Assembly: GCF_040812015.1 (NCBI RefSeq)
Contig: NZ_JBFNXJ010000003.1
Location: forward strand, 62,001 to 126,000
DNA: 64,000 bases
Direction of reading: 5' to 3'
Origin: Chitinivorax sp. PXF-14
GTDB lineage: Bacteria; Pseudomonadota; Gammaproteobacteria; Burkholderiales; SCOH01
Made by a program: the position numbers and the translations under genes. This document shows, piece by piece, positions 50,148 to 58,935 of this stretch. The notes beneath the pieces are model-generated. The model saw only the letters and a program-made list of their open reading frames with translations, was not told the DNA's origin and ran no database searches. Position 1 is the first letter of the stretch. Each line of letters begins with the position of its first letter.

Positions 50148-52430
50148 TCAGGCCGCGACGAGCTGCCGGGCCAGTGCCACCTCGACGGAGTCCCCGTCCT
50201 GGTTCAGCACATCCAGTCCCGATTCAGGCACGTCTCCCGAGGTGCTCTGCGAGACCATGATCTTCCTGGCCATCAGCCCCAGGCAGGTCATCTGCGAGGA
50301 AGCCGCGTAGCCGAGATAGATGACGCGAACCGGCTGCTTCTGGCCAATGCGCCAGGAGCGCCGGGCCGCCTGCTGCAGGCTGTAGACGTTGTAGCCCGAC
50401 TGCATGAAAACGATCGTCGGAAACTCCAACAGGTCGAGACCCGTCTTGACCAGCTCCGGGTTCGTGATGAGCACGTCGATGCCGCGGTCCAACTGCTCGG
50501 CAATCCAGTCCTCGCGACGGCTGGCATCCACGCTTGCGCGCAACACCGCCACCTTGAAGCCTTCCTGCTCCAGCAGCACCTTCAAACGCGACGTGGTGTC
50601 GCGCGTGCCGGTGTAGACCGAATAGACCAGCGTCTTGCGACCCGCAGCTTTCTCCTGCTTACAGATCTCGATCAGCTCGCGCTCCTTGGGCATCACCTCC
50701 AGCTCGTTGAACTGAGCTGGAACGAAGGCCAAGGTCTGGCGCGTGCGCGGGTGCACCACCGTCTCCGACCGGAAGCAGCAATCCGGCCAGGCCAGCAGCA
50801 CGTTGAGGACCACGCCAAGCAGCGTCGTGTCGCGCTTGGCCAGCGCCTGTTTCAGCGCCGAGGTCAGACGAAACGACAGGTCGCGATAGGCCGCGGCTTG
50901 CGCCGTGTCCATCGCCACCTCGCGGAACTCCTCGTCGTAGGACGGCAGCACATTGCCGCCGATATCCTTCAACTTCAGGAAGACCGTGAACGGCAGGACG
51001 CAACGCAGCACGCCCTTCGGACCGAAGCCCGGCGCCTTGACCGTGCGCACCGAGACCTTGGTGCCCTTGGCCGTCTTGTGCGCCGTGCCGGTGCTCTCGG
51101 AATAGATGTCCTTGAGGATGCCGTGATCGCGCATGAACGCCATGGCCGCCGAGGTCATGCTGCCGCTCTTGGTCGGGCGGTAGCCGTCTTCGATCATTCG
51201 CCCCGGCAGGGCTCTGAACAGCAGGTGGAACAGGTCGTCGCCGTAGCCGCCCATCAGCGTGCCGGTAAGCAGCAAGGTCTTGCGAGCCTTCGCCGCCAGC
51301 ACGCCCATGGCCTGGCCCTGGGCACTGCCGCCGTTCTTGTACTCGTGCGCCTCGTCGGCGATGAGCAGGTCGAACGTGCCTTGCGGCAGGTGGCGTTTGA
51401 CGAACTCGGACGGCTGATAGCCGCCCTCACCGAAGCCGAACTCCATGTTCGCCATCGCCCGCTCCATGCGGTGCGCCTGGCGATCCGAGAACACCAGCTC
51501 GCCGTTGGCATCCATGAGGTTGATGAACTCGTGGATGTTGTCGCCGAGCATGGACGCCAGGAACGAGTCGCCGAACTTCTTCATCAGCTTCTGCGCCGTG
51601 ACTTCCCCGATGGTCGGGATGCGCTGCAAGGCTTTGAAGACGGCCGTTGACTGGTCGCTGGCGGACAGGCTCCGTGGTCGCATCAGCGTCCACAGCGGTG
51701 CGCCGCAGTGGCTGCACCGGCGGCGGTAGTCCTCGGCTTCGAGTTCGACCGGGTTGATCGGCTCGCCGTCAAGGTTGGTGATGACCTGGCCGCAGTCTGG
51801 GCATGCGCCCACTTCGCCGTGCTTCGTGCGCCGCACGTTGAAGACGGGCTTCCAGTGGAAACCCATGCGCATGCGGACGCGCCCGAGCACATAGAACTCC
51901 TGGCCGCGCACCGGTACGCCCAACTGCTCGCGCAGCTTGATGAGCTTGAACAGCGTGTCCGGGCCATTGAGCACCCAGACCTTCGCGCCGGCCACCGTCT
52001 CCTGGATTTCACGGCGCCACTTGTAGACCAGGTGCGGCGGAGAGAGCACCAGCGTGCGGCGGTAGCCTTCGGCGTGCAGCACGGCCGCCGTGGCGATGCC
52101 AACGGTGGTCTTGCCGCAGCCCATCTCGCCATTGACGATCGCAGCGCGTTCGCCGCGGTCGGCCAACAGCTCGGTGACGGCATGCACCACCTCGGCTTGC
52201 GCGCCGAACAGCTTGCGCTTGAGACTGGCCAGCACGAGCTGGCGATGCGGCCGGGCCTGGCCGGTGTAGACGGGAGGGTTGGCGCGGTTGAGCGAGTCCA
52301 GCAGCTCGTCGCCGAATTCGGCAACGAAATCCTGAAGGCTCATCGCCAGAGGAGAGGCAACCGCTTCGAGCAGGTCGCCCTGAACGGGCGCGCCATCGGT
52401 GGCGGGAACAACGTCGGTATCGAGGGACAT
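50148..52430 (-). CDS. SNF2/DEAH-type helicase of the ICE core
   Basis: The ATG at 52430 (MSLDTDVVPATDG) gives 760 residues. Motif I is VNGEMGCGKTTVGIATAAVL, motif II is DLLIADEAHEYKNGG and motif III is LLLTGTLMGG. The C-terminal lobe contains VLITNPELVKTGLDLLEFP and ARRSWRIGQKQPVRVIYLG, typical of SNF2 enzymes. Between the lobes lie two CxxC pairs (CPDCGQVI, CSHCGAPLW) that probably bind zinc. Homologues are constant in this ICE class; their role in ICE DNA processing is not known. It is followed by a strong terminator and has a hairpin in its leader. Confidence 0.92.
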   Translation of the reverse strand: MSLDTDVVPATDGAPVQGDLLEAVASPLAMSLQDFVAEFGDELLDSLNRANPPVYTGQARPHRQLVLASLKRKLFGAQAEVVHAVTELLADRGERAAIVNGEMGCGKTTVGIATAAVLHAEGYRRTLVLSPPHLVYKWRREIQETVAGAKVWVLNGPDTLFKLIKLREQLGVPVRGQEFYVLGRVRMRMGFHWKPVFNVRRTKHGEVGACPDCGQVITNLDGEPINPVELEAEDYRRRCSHCGAPLWTLMRPRSLSASDQSTAVFKALQRIPTIGEVTAQKLMKKFGDSFLASMLGDNIHEFINLMDANGELVFSDRQAHRMERAMANMEFGFGEGGYQPSEFVKRHLPQGTFDLLIADEAHEYKNGGSAQGQAMGVLAAKARKTLLLTGTLMGGYGDDLFHLLFRALPGRMIEDGYRPTKSGSMTSAAMAFMRDHGILKDIYSESTGTAHKTAKGTKVSVRTVKAPGFGPKGVLRCVLPFTVFLKLKDIGGNVLPSYDEEFREVAMDTAQAAAYRDLSFRLTSALKQALAKRDTTLLGVVLNVLLAWPDCCFRSETVVHPRTRQTLAFVPAQFNELEVMPKERELIEICKQEKAAGRKTLVYSVYTGTRDTTSRLKVLLEQEGFKVAVLRASVDASRREDWIAEQLDRGIDVLITNPELVKTGLDLLEFPTIVFMQSGYNVYSLQQAARRSWRIGQKQPVRVIYLGYAASSQMTCLGLMARKIMVSQSTSGDVPESGLDVLNQDGDSVEVALARQLVAA

Positions 52431-52449
52431 GGTGATGCTCCAAGGAAAT

Positions 52450-52487
52450 GGGGCATGCACCTCCCCTGCGGGGCGATGGCATGCCCC
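52450..52487 (-). promoter_or_regulatory. Leader hairpin upstream of the helicase gene
   Basis: GGGGCATGC (52450-52458) and GCATGCCCC (52479-52487) form a perfect 9-bp stem enclosing a smaller CCCC/GGGG stem. It lies 20 bases upstream of the ATG on the leftward strand. Similar GC-rich hairpins precede most genes from 50 to 63 kb. Confidence 0.5.
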
Positions 52488-52530
52488 GAGGTGGGAAGAA
52501 AGAACGGCACGAGGCCGCGGTCGATGAAGA

Positions 52531-52836
52531 TCAGTATTCGCTGGGCAGCAGCAGCGTGGTCACGCTGCGATCCCATTCGGTGATGATCCAGAGCTTCAGG
52601 TCAGGCGCGACCTGGTAGGACGAGAACAACCGATCCTCGCCAGAACGCAGCGCGGCGTCGTTCTGGCGCCGGTCGCTGTCGTCGAGGTCACCCCAATCGC
52701 CATTGAGATGGCGGCACAGGTACGGAGTCGGATTGAGCCGGCCTTGCTGGACCAGCGCATCGATGCCGCAGGTCATGACCAGGTGCCCAGGGGCAAAGCG
52801 TGCTTGCGACGCCACGTTGAGAACTGCGAGTGTCAT
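52531..52836 (-). CDS. Conserved ICE/plasmid protein, 101 aa
   Basis: The product begins MTLAVLNVASQARFAPGHLV and ends WIITEWDRSVTTLLLPSEY. Related proteins recur in ICEs and plasmids, with conserved LCRHLNGDWGDL and ALRSGEDRLFSSY segments. No signal peptide or catalytic motif is present. The function is unknown. It lies between the DUF6094 methyltransferase-like gene and the helicase gene and is preceded by a GC-rich leader hairpin. Confidence 0.8.
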   Translation of the reverse strand: MTLAVLNVASQARFAPGHLVMTCGIDALVQQGRLNPTPYLCRHLNGDWGDLDDSDRRQNDAALRSGEDRLFSSYQVAPDLKLWIITEWDRSVTTLLLPSEY

Positions 52837-52937
52837 GGTTTTCTCCTTCAGGAAAATGAGAGGGCCACGGCACCCGGCGGGGCAACATGACCCCGGTGGG
52901 TGGATGAAAGGGACGGCGAACCGTCAGGGAAGAACGA

Positions 52938-54056
52938 TCAGCGAATGGTCAACACCTCGCCGCAGGTCGACGAGCCCGGCGTCATGTCCCAGGCACGGAT
53001 GACCGGCACGAACTTGTCGGTCAGGATGCGCGTCTCGGCCACGGAGCCGTCGTCGCGCTCGGTGTATTCCGTCTGCAAGGTCTTCTCCTTGTGGGTGTCG
53101 CCCTTGACGACGAGCACACGGCCCGTCTTGGACTTCACCACGCCGGAGATCGCGCCTGCGGCCAAGGCCAGAGCGAGATGCCAGTGAGACAAGGCCCGCG
53201 CCGGAGGCCGCAGCGACTGCTGCGCGGCACCCAGGTGCGTGTCGAGCGTCGGCCAGAGCCCTTGCAGCCGGCCGACTTCATCGGCGAATTGCTCGGGCTC
53301 CATCGTCACGCGGTAGAAATGCTCCGGCTCGGCCGGGCTGGCAGGCACCGTGTACGGCAGGAACGGCCATTCGCTTGGCAGTTCCTCCGCTTCGGCATCG
53401 CCTTGCCCGATCTGCAGCAGCAGCGCGCGCGTGGCCTTCACCGAATCCGATGCCTGGTCGCGCAGGCGAACCTTGCGACCGAAGATCACGACCTGCTTGA
53501 ACTGCGCTTCCACTGCGCGGTAGATGCGCAGCTCGGCGAAGTGCCGGGTCAGCCAGCCGACCAGCTCGGCGTCGAGCACGTAGTGCGGAACGATGTAGAC
53601 CAGCACGCCGCCGTACTGCAGCAGCGGGAGCGCCTTCTGATAGAACAGCTTCTCCAACCTGGCACGGCCCTGGCCCTGGTAGCCGACGTTGCCGTTGGCA
53701 TCCTTGGCCAGGTCTCCATACGGCGGGTTAAGCCACAGTAGGCCGAAGCTCTGCCGGCTGATCAGCGTGTCCATTAGGTCGCCGTGGATGCAGCGATCGA
53801 CCAGTTGCCGGGCATGGCGCGCGCGCTCGGCGTCGTACTCGACGGCGAAGGCCTGGACCCGTCCGCGCCCGAGGGCGTGGGCGGCTTCGGCGATCGCCAC
53901 GCCTTCGCCGGCGCAGGGATCGAGGATGCACAGCGGCCCGGCCGAGGAATCGGGGGGCGCCAATGCGGCGAGTGCTCTTTCGAGCGTGGGTTCATCCGTG
54001 GGGAAGTACCCGTTCTTCACGAAGTTGCGGGCAAGCCGCGGGAACATGAGGGCCAT
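52938..54056 (-). CDS. DUF6094 family methyltransferase-like protein
   Basis: The ATG at 54056 has AGGAG six bases upstream. The 372 residues show a Rossmann methyltransferase fold: motif I LCILDPCAGEGVAIAEAAHA, an acidic motif (FAVEYDAERARHA), and the catalytic NPPY in GLLWLNPPYGDLA, as in N6-adenine DNA methyltransferases. No target-recognition domain or partner nuclease is adjacent. It may modify ICE DNA during transfer to evade restriction, an inference. It is constant in the accessory run of this ICE class. Confidence 0.86.
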   Translation of the reverse strand: MALMFPRLARNFVKNGYFPTDEPTLERALAALAPPDSSAGPLCILDPCAGEGVAIAEAAHALGRGRVQAFAVEYDAERARHARQLVDRCIHGDLMDTLISRQSFGLLWLNPPYGDLAKDANGNVGYQGQGRARLEKLFYQKALPLLQYGGVLVYIVPHYVLDAELVGWLTRHFAELRIYRAVEAQFKQVVIFGRKVRLRDQASDSVKATRALLLQIGQGDAEAEELPSEWPFLPYTVPASPAEPEHFYRVTMEPEQFADEVGRLQGLWPTLDTHLGAAQQSLRPPARALSHWHLALALAAGAISGVVKSKTGRVLVVKGDTHKEKTLQTEYTERDDGSVAETRILTDKFVPVIRAWDMTPGSSTCGEVLTIR

Positions 54057-54127
54057 AGGAGTCTCCTGGCAGTAGATGAATTGAAGGGCTGCGGACACGC
54101 GGGGCGCGCGTGTCCGGTGCAAGAACC

Positions 54128-54784
54128 TCAAGCCACCGCTTCAAGCGGTTGTGCCGAAGGGATGCGGCTGGCGGACGTGTCGGCGACGAGCGCGCCGCTG
54201 CGGATCAGGCCACCCAGCACCTGAGTCAGCGTCGGCACGTCGATGGCGAGCCGGTGGCCTTCTAGCGGCCCGAGGGCGAACGGCAGACGCGTCAGCATCG
54301 ACTTCGCCTGCAGCAGTTCCAGCACGGGTTCGCGCCAGGGATCGAGAAGCGGCAGCGGGCAGGTATCCCGCACCAGCTTCCACAGCCGGTCGAGCCGGTG
54401 TGTGGAATCGCGAGGCAGGAGCGCCAGCGCGCTGGCGTTGGCCTTGTCGGGCTTGACGCAGCGCCGATCGAACAGCCAGATGTTGGTCAGCGAGCCGAAC
54501 AGCGTGCGCCGATAGGCGCGTGCGCTGCGCTTGTCCAGGTTCTCGACGTTACCGACGAAGACCGGGACGCTCGCGCCCTGCTCGGTGATGATGTGGAACT
54601 GATCCAGTCCCTGTTCGTCCCGGCCCAGGGTGAGGCGGGCCAGGAATTCCTGGACGGCGGTGTCGCGCGCCCAGAGGGAGATGAAGACCAGGTTGCCGTT
54701 CTCGTCACCGACGACGCCATCGGCCATCAGGTCGGGGCACTCGTCGATGCGATAGAGCGTCTTGGGGGAAGAAGGTGCAGGCAT
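54128..54784 (-). CDS. Conserved ICE accessory protein, 218 aa
   Basis: The ATG at 54784 (MPAPSSPKTLYRIDECPDLM) gives 218 residues. Readable blocks are VFISLWARDTAVQEFLARLT, SARAYRRTLFGSLTNIWLFD and LPLLDPWREPVLELLQ. I recognise no family. The C-terminal LPTLTQVLGG-type segment could be a small winged helix, but this is weak. It is preceded by a terminator for the DUF932 gene and by a three-hairpin RNA copy. A GC-rich hairpin (54092-54101 with 54107-54116) follows its stop. Confidence 0.75.
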   Translation of the reverse strand: MPAPSSPKTLYRIDECPDLMADGVVGDENGNLVFISLWARDTAVQEFLARLTLGRDEQGLDQFHIITEQGASVPVFVGNVENLDKRSARAYRRTLFGSLTNIWLFDRRCVKPDKANASALALLPRDSTHRLDRLWKLVRDTCPLPLLDPWREPVLELLQAKSMLTRLPFALGPLEGHRLAIDVPTLTQVLGGLIRSGALVADTSASRIPSAQPLEAVA

Positions 54785-54884
54785 GGTGATGTCCTCGAAG
54801 TGAGCGGAGACAGCACCACCCGCGAGGGCAATCACTGCCCCTGGGGGATGGAAGAGAACGCGGTAAGCGTCGTGGCGAAGAATC

Positions 54885-54963
54885 AGAACGTGCGTCGCAA
54901 CGCACCGTAGCCTTGAAGGTCTGGGCTACCTGGGCATGTTGTCGGCAACGCCGACGGACATGG
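54885..54963 (-). ncRNA. Three-hairpin repeat element, copy 3 of 6
   Basis: Stems: GTGCGT with ACGCAC (54890-54895 with 54900-54905), GTAGCC with GGCTAC (54907-54912 with 54924-54929), GTCGGC with GCCGAC (54941-54946 with 54950-54955), and an outer CATG with CATG. It lies between a terminator (55055-55095) and the 218-residue gene, 101 bases upstream of its ATG. Confidence 0.72.
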
Positions 54964-55054
54964 GCCATAGCCTGCGCCAAGAGGTGCGTGCCGCGTGAGC
55001 CGAAAACCGACCTGGCACGCAACCCTGTTTTCCTTGACGCTTGCGCCGCCGGCA

Positions 55055-55095
55055 AAGAAAAAGCGGATCGTGCCGCGAGGACACGATCCGCTTTT
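55055..55095 (-). terminator. Rho-independent terminator after the DUF932 gene
   Basis: AAGCGGATCGTG and CACGATCCGCTT (55061-55072 and 55082-55093) form a perfect 12-bp stem. On the leftward strand it is followed by a thymine run (TTTTTC). It separates the DUF932 gene from the next RNA element and gene. Confidence 0.85.
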
Positions 55096-55098
55096 CGG

Positions 55099-55926
55099 TC
55101 AGGCTTTGAGCTGACGCAGGCCATCCGCGAGCAGCCACAGCGCCCGGTTGAGCCGGACGTTCTGGTCGATGCCCTGGACGGGTCGCGTGCGCTGCTGGCG
55201 CCCGTTGGCGGCGCGGCCGTTCAGGCCGCCCTTGACCAGGTTTTCCTGGACCCGGTTGAAGACCGACCACAGATCGGCGCGGTTGTCGTCGAAACGGCGG
55301 GGCCGCAGGATCTGGGTCTCGGTAATGGGCAAGGCCTTGCCCGAATCGTCGTACTTCAAGGTCAGCGCCGACCTGGCGAAGACTTCGGCCTCGCCGTTGT
55401 CCAGCGTAATGCCCCGCATGGCGTCGCGCGAGTCCTGCACGCGCTCGAAGCCGTGCAGCACCTCGTAGGCGCCTTCGATCACGTGATCGGTGACGTTGCC
55501 CTTATGGGGCACCCGCACGTCGGCGAAGGTATCGCCGCACACCAGGCCGTTGTGGCAGACGAAGCGGAACATGCCCGCGAGCATCTGGTAGCTGCTGCTG
55601 CCGTCGTGCGAGTTGAGCAGGATGATCTCGTTCGCCTCGGCGCCGTTGATCTGGCTGGCGTGGCGAAGGCGCAGCATGTGCTTGGTGTAGTCGCGGCGAT
55701 CCTCGTGTCGCACGCGGGTCTGGCACACCATGAACGGCTGGAAACCCTCCTTGCGAAGTTCGGTCAGCACAGCCGCCGTGGGGATGTAGCTGTACCGTTC
55801 GGATCGGCTTTCGTGCGGGTTGTCCGCGAAGATGGACGGGACCACGGTGCGAATCTGATCGTCCGACAGCGGATGGTCGGCGCGCAGCACCGGGGAACGA
55901 GAAGCGAAGCGGGATGCGAGTTGCAT
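55099..55926 (-). CDS. DUF932 family protein
   Basis: The 275-residue product begins MQLASRFASRSPVLRADHPL at the ATG at 55926. Blocks such as YSYIPTAAVLTELRKEGFQP, EIILLNSHDGSSSYQMLAGM and MFRFVCHNGLVCGDTF are the DUF932 signature found in phages and plasmids. The histidine, aspartate and glycine residues in HDGSS and CHNG are conserved in the family. The function is unknown; an association with phage-like replication is often assumed. A strong terminator follows and another hairpin precedes the gene. Confidence 0.9.
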   Translation of the reverse strand: MQLASRFASRSPVLRADHPLSDDQIRTVVPSIFADNPHESRSERYSYIPTAAVLTELRKEGFQPFMVCQTRVRHEDRRDYTKHMLRLRHASQINGAEANEIILLNSHDGSSSYQMLAGMFRFVCHNGLVCGDTFADVRVPHKGNVTDHVIEGAYEVLHGFERVQDSRDAMRGITLDNGEAEVFARSALTLKYDDSGKALPITETQILRPRRFDDNRADLWSVFNRVQENLVKGGLNGRAANGRQQRTRPVQGIDQNVRLNRALWLLADGLRQLKA

Positions 55927-55997
55927 GATGATCTCCTTGCGGAATGGAGCAATCGGCATCCAGCGGCCGAGGCCGGATGCGCGCGATTGCGTGGGAC

Positions 55998-56024
55998 GAA
56001 GAAAAGCCCTGCTGAACAGGGCCT
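55998..56024 (-). terminator. Rho-independent terminator after the 89-aa gene
   Basis: GCCCTG and CAGGGC (56006-56011 and 56017-56022) with a five-base loop are followed on the leftward strand by TTTTCTTC. Confidence 0.6.
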
Positions 56025-56065
56025 GGGGAAAGGGATGAAGCAGCGCGCGCTGCGTGAAGGCCGGC

Positions 56066-56335
56066 CTACGGAGTCGGAGCCGGCTCCCACCCGCGGGTCT
56101 GCGGGTTGAAGCACAGTGCTTCCTGGCCTTTGGTGATCGGCGTGAAGCCTTCTAGAAAGACGTGGCGCAGGTACAGCGTGCGGTAGGTCAATGCCTGCCA
56201 CGCCTGTTCTTCGCTGAGGCCGTTGGCGATGAAGTGCTCGCGCAGCTCGTCGTCGTCGGAAACCTCGTTGTTGGCCAACTGGTCTTCGACGAAGCGCAGC
56301 AGCTCGGTCGGCAAGGACGACAGGATGGTGTCCAT
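56066..56335 (-). CDS. Small ICE hypothetical protein, 89 aa
   Basis: The ATG at 56335 (MDTILSSLPTELLRFVEDQL) has GAGG five bases upstream. The N-terminal half is helical and acidic (SDDDELREHFIANGLSEEQA), the C-terminal half is beta-like (LYLRHVFLEGFTPITKG). No family is recognised. It begins seven bases after the 131-residue gene stop and is followed by a terminator. Confidence 0.75.
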   Translation of the reverse strand: MDTILSSLPTELLRFVEDQLANNEVSDDDELREHFIANGLSEEQAWQALTYRTLYLRHVFLEGFTPITKGQEALCFNPQTRGWEPAPTP

Positions 56336-56342
56336 GTGCGCC

Positions 56343-56738
56343 TCACTCGGTGACTGCACCGGCGGCCGCGTTGTACGTCGGCCGCTGCTGGTGGAAGGCA
56401 TGCACCCGTGCGCGCCAGGTGGCGCACCGCTGAGGCGCCATGTCGAGATAGCGCAGCGGGCACGAGTAGTAGTACGGGTGCTCGGCCTCGACCAGGGATT
56501 TGTAGCCCCATTCGCGGCCCTCGCTTTCCAGCAGATGGCAGCCGATCAAGGTGGCCGACTCTTCGGGTGCGAGACCCAGGATGCCGGCCTGCTTGGCGGT
56601 GACGCGCACCACCGTCCAGAGCACGTTGCCGACCAGCGTGTGGTCGATGACCTCATTGCGCGACCGCTCGGTTTCCTCTGTCGCGGTCAGCTCGCGGATC
56701 AACTGATCGCGCGTCATACGAACAAATGTCCAGCCCAT
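56343..56738 (-). CDS. DUF6927-like protein, 131 aa
   Basis: The product starts MGWTFVRMTRDQLIREL. It carries VVRVTAKQAGILGLA, WGYKSLVEAEHPYYYSCPLRY in two parts, and ATWRARVHAFH. From memory this matches the short DUF6927 domain of mobile-element proteins. It is probably cytoplasmic. A GC-rich leader hairpin (CCCGCC/GGCGGG type near 56770-56800) lies just upstream of its ribosome site. Confidence 0.7.
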   Translation of the reverse strand: MGWTFVRMTRDQLIRELTATEETERSRNEVIDHTLVGNVLWTVVRVTAKQAGILGLAPEESATLIGCHLLESEGREWGYKSLVEAEHPYYYSCPLRYLDMAPQRCATWRARVHAFHQQRPTYNAAAGAVTE

Positions 56739-56839
56739 GGAATGACTCCTGTGAGAAAGGGCCGGAGTCCTCCCGCCAGGGAAGGAACCCCGGCGGGTGG
56801 TGGAAAGCCGCAGGAACGCGGCGTGGAACGGCGGTCGGA

Positions 56840-57469
56840 TCAGACCCTGGCGAGGTGCCAGTCCTGGGACAGCGGAGCGAACTCGTAGCCCAGGTCGCCG
56901 AGGCGGTCGCGCTGCTGACGCAGCACGCGCCGATCCACGGTGGCATCGAGCTTGACGACGTCGCCCAGCGGCCAGAGTGCGCCGAACAGCGCCGCGTCGT
57001 CGCCGTCTTCCTCATGGGCCGAAGCCTCGGCAGACGCAGCAGCCGGTTCGCTGCCGAACGGCGTGGTGTCGACCAGCGGGTCGCGCGAACTGCGTGCCTT
57101 CTTCCGGCCGGCCGCCTTGGGGGCGGTCGTCGGCGTCGGCGTAGCGGTCTGCGTTTCCTCGTCGATCGGATCGACTTCCTGCGGACTCAGCCGGCTGGCA
57201 TCGTCACGGCTCAGGGCATCGATGGCTGACAAGGTCATCCCGCCCAGCAGGGCGCGAATCTCGATGACCATGCGGCCGTTGGCGGTGTATGTGGACGGGC
57301 GAATCTCCGCGATGGCGAAATCGCCCTCGTACTTGCCTTCGGCGTACTGGTCGAGTTCGGCGTTCTTCACGACGAACTCGCCGATGGAGGTCGCGAGGCG
57401 GCCGACGTTGAAGTCGCCGTTGCGGCCGTGGATAGTCTTGATGGCCAGTTGGCCGGGAATGGTGATCAT
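56840..57469 (-). CDS. DUF3275 family protein
   Basis: The 209-residue product has the DUF3275 N-terminal domain: MITIPGQLAIKTIHGRNGDF, then NVGRLATSIGEFVVKNAELD, and FAIAEIRPSTYTANGRMVIE. An alanine/proline linker and a C-terminal segment (LWPLGDVVKLDATVDRRVLR) follow. It is an ICE and plasmid family without known function, possibly binding nucleic acid like the neighbouring replication proteins. It lies 113 bases downstream of the DUF3577 gene, separated by a GC-rich hairpin. Confidence 0.88.
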   Translation of the reverse strand: MITIPGQLAIKTIHGRNGDFNVGRLATSIGEFVVKNAELDQYAEGKYEGDFAIAEIRPSTYTANGRMVIEIRALLGGMTLSAIDALSRDDASRLSPQEVDPIDEETQTATPTPTTAPKAAGRKKARSSRDPLVDTTPFGSEPAAASAEASAHEEDGDDAALFGALWPLGDVVKLDATVDRRVLRQQRDRLGDLGYEFAPLSQDWHLARV

Positions 57470-57582
57470 GAAGAACTCCTGCGGACGAAGCTGCGATCAC
57501 GCATGCGGCCGTCACGAAGACGGTCGCATACGCACGCGAGTGAGATGAAGACAAGACCCCGGGGGAAATGGGGCCTTGCGGA

Positions 57583-58131
57583 TCAGAACGACTCGGCAAC
57601 TTCCAATGCGGGAGCATCGGCAGTGGCTTCATCGGCAGCTTCGGCGGCGGGCTCGGACGCTGCGGCTTGCGGTTCAGCGGAAGTCGCGGGGACATCCGTG
57701 TCGCGCACGTCGCGTTCGTCGCGGTCATCGGTCGGCTTGGGCTCGGCCTTGTAGACGAGCTTGCCGTCGACCTTGATCCAACTGACGAACAGCAGGCGGG
57801 CCTTGAGGCTCACCCCCTGCTCGCCGGCACGCTTGCCCTTGGAGTAGGTGAAGGTGTCGGTCCACAGGTCACCCAGGCGGAAGCCGATCATCACCTTCTT
57901 CTCGGCATCGACCGCTTGGATGCAGCGGCGCACTAGGTGCTGCGCTTCTGAGCCAGAGACGCGCGTGTCGAAACGCACGTAGGCAACGTCATCGCTGGGG
58001 CCGTTGAGCGCCGCGATGTCGCAGGCCAGGAAAGTATCGCCTTTCTTGGGCTTCACTTCGCGGATGCGATTGAGGTACCCGAGGCCGGTGATGTGCAGGT
58101 CGAAGAAGGACTTGTCGGTGGAAGTGGTCAT
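57583..58131 (-). CDS. STY4534 family ICE replication protein (DUF3577)
   Basis: The ATG at 58131 gives 182 residues starting MTTSTDKSFFDLHITGLGYL. Then come NRIREVKPKKGDTFLACDIA and VKARLLFVSWIKVDG-type blocks that recall an OB-like fold. The alanine/glutamate-rich C-terminus is probably disordered and resembles the tail of single-stranded-DNA-binding proteins. The STY4534 family occurs in SPI-7 and related ICEs and is considered replication-associated. It is preceded by a leader containing a three-hairpin element (58286-58368). Confidence 0.88.
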   Translation of the reverse strand: MTTSTDKSFFDLHITGLGYLNRIREVKPKKGDTFLACDIAALNGPSDDVAYVRFDTRVSGSEAQHLVRRCIQAVDAEKKVMIGFRLGDLWTDTFTYSKGKRAGEQGVSLKARLLFVSWIKVDGKLVYKAEPKPTDDRDERDVRDTDVPATSAEPQAAASEPAAEAADEATADAPALEVAESF

Positions 58132-58285
58132 GGTGAATCTCCTGAGAACAAAGAGGCGGAGACACACCCGACCCAAGGCGGGGAAGGTGTGGAACCCCCG
58201 CGTGGGTTGAAGGGACAGCTTGGGTGGCATCACCATCGGGAGAACCGATGGCCGTTCGCGCTTGGATGCCGGAGCGAACTGGTTG

Positions 58286-58368
58286 ATCAGCGCGGTCGGA
58301 ACCGCGTCGCAGCCTTGAAGATCGAGACTGCCTGGGCATGCTGCTGACGGGTGTCAGCGGAACATGGC
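58286..58368 (-). ncRNA. Three-hairpin repeat element, copy 4 of 6
   Basis: Stems: GCGCGG with CCGCGT (58290-58295 with 58302-58307), GCAGCC with GACTGC (58309-58314 with 58326-58331, one mismatch), GCTGAC with GTCAGC (58343-58348 with 58353-58358), and outer CATG with CATG. It is in the 323-base gap between the XF1762-like gene and the DUF3577 gene, 155 bases upstream of the latter's ATG. Confidence 0.72.
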
Positions 58369-58454
58369 GACAGCGTGGCGCCGGACGCGCGCCCGCGCGA
58401 GCGGCAATCGGCACCGGCGGCTGTCCGCATTGGCGACCTGTGCCAGGCTCGCCG

Positions 58455-58904
58455 CTACGGCGCCTCCCACAGCAGCTTGGGCATGCGCAGCGCCTCGGGG
58501 GTGTCCTGCCGCGGCCGGCGCGCACGGTTCCAGTTCCCACCACCGCGCTGTCCGACCAGGCGCCAGCCGGCCGCCCGCAGGCTGGCGCCGCCCTCGGCTG
58601 GCAGCGTGTAGGTGATGAGACGTATGTAGCCCAACGCGCGTGCCGCGCGGTCGGCGGCCGCATAGAGCTTGCTGCAGGCGTTGGGCGTGCCATCGGTGCA
58701 CAGCCGCGTGACTTCGAGCATCCAGCCGTCATCGAGGTGCCGGGCCACCGGGCGGCCCACGATCACCACGCCGACGATGCGGCTTGGCACCGCATCGCCG
58801 TCGGTCAGCGCGACCGCCAGGCTGAACTTGCCGCCCTGCACAGGCCGGTGATGCCGGTGGTGTTCCAGCACGAAGGCGTTGGCCACACGCAGCGACAGTG
58901 GCAT
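58455..58904 (-). CDS. XF1762 family GNAT-like protein
   Basis: The ATG at 58904 (MPLSLRVANAFVLEHHRHHR) gives 149 residues; longer frames upstream overlap the pseudogene. Blocks FSLAVALTDG, VGVVIVGRPVARHLDDGWML, EVTRLCTDGTPNACSKLY and YAAADRAARALGYIRLITYT form a GNAT-like acetyltransferase fold from memory of the XF1762 family. The GTPNACSKLY motif is the strongest mark. It regularly follows the phosphoadenosine phosphosulfate reductase-like gene in these ICEs. Target unknown. Confidence 0.85.
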   Translation of the reverse strand: MPLSLRVANAFVLEHHRHHRPVQGGKFSLAVALTDGDAVPSRIVGVVIVGRPVARHLDDGWMLEVTRLCTDGTPNACSKLYAAADRAARALGYIRLITYTLPAEGGASLRAAGWRLVGQRGGGNWNRARRPRQDTPEALRMPKLLWEAP

Positions 58905-58935
58905 CACGTTGAGACGCGACGATACGGCCCGCGCT

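Noticed and set aside
49593-51650. 685-codon rightward frame opposite the SNF2-like helicase and PilL_N genes
   Set aside because: Crosses two genes and a terminator on the other strand; no domain recognised.
58286-58368. Hammerhead-type ribozyme in the repeat element
   Set aside because: CTGA-like and GAA segments occur, but the conserved hammerhead core and cleavage site cannot be placed in all six copies.
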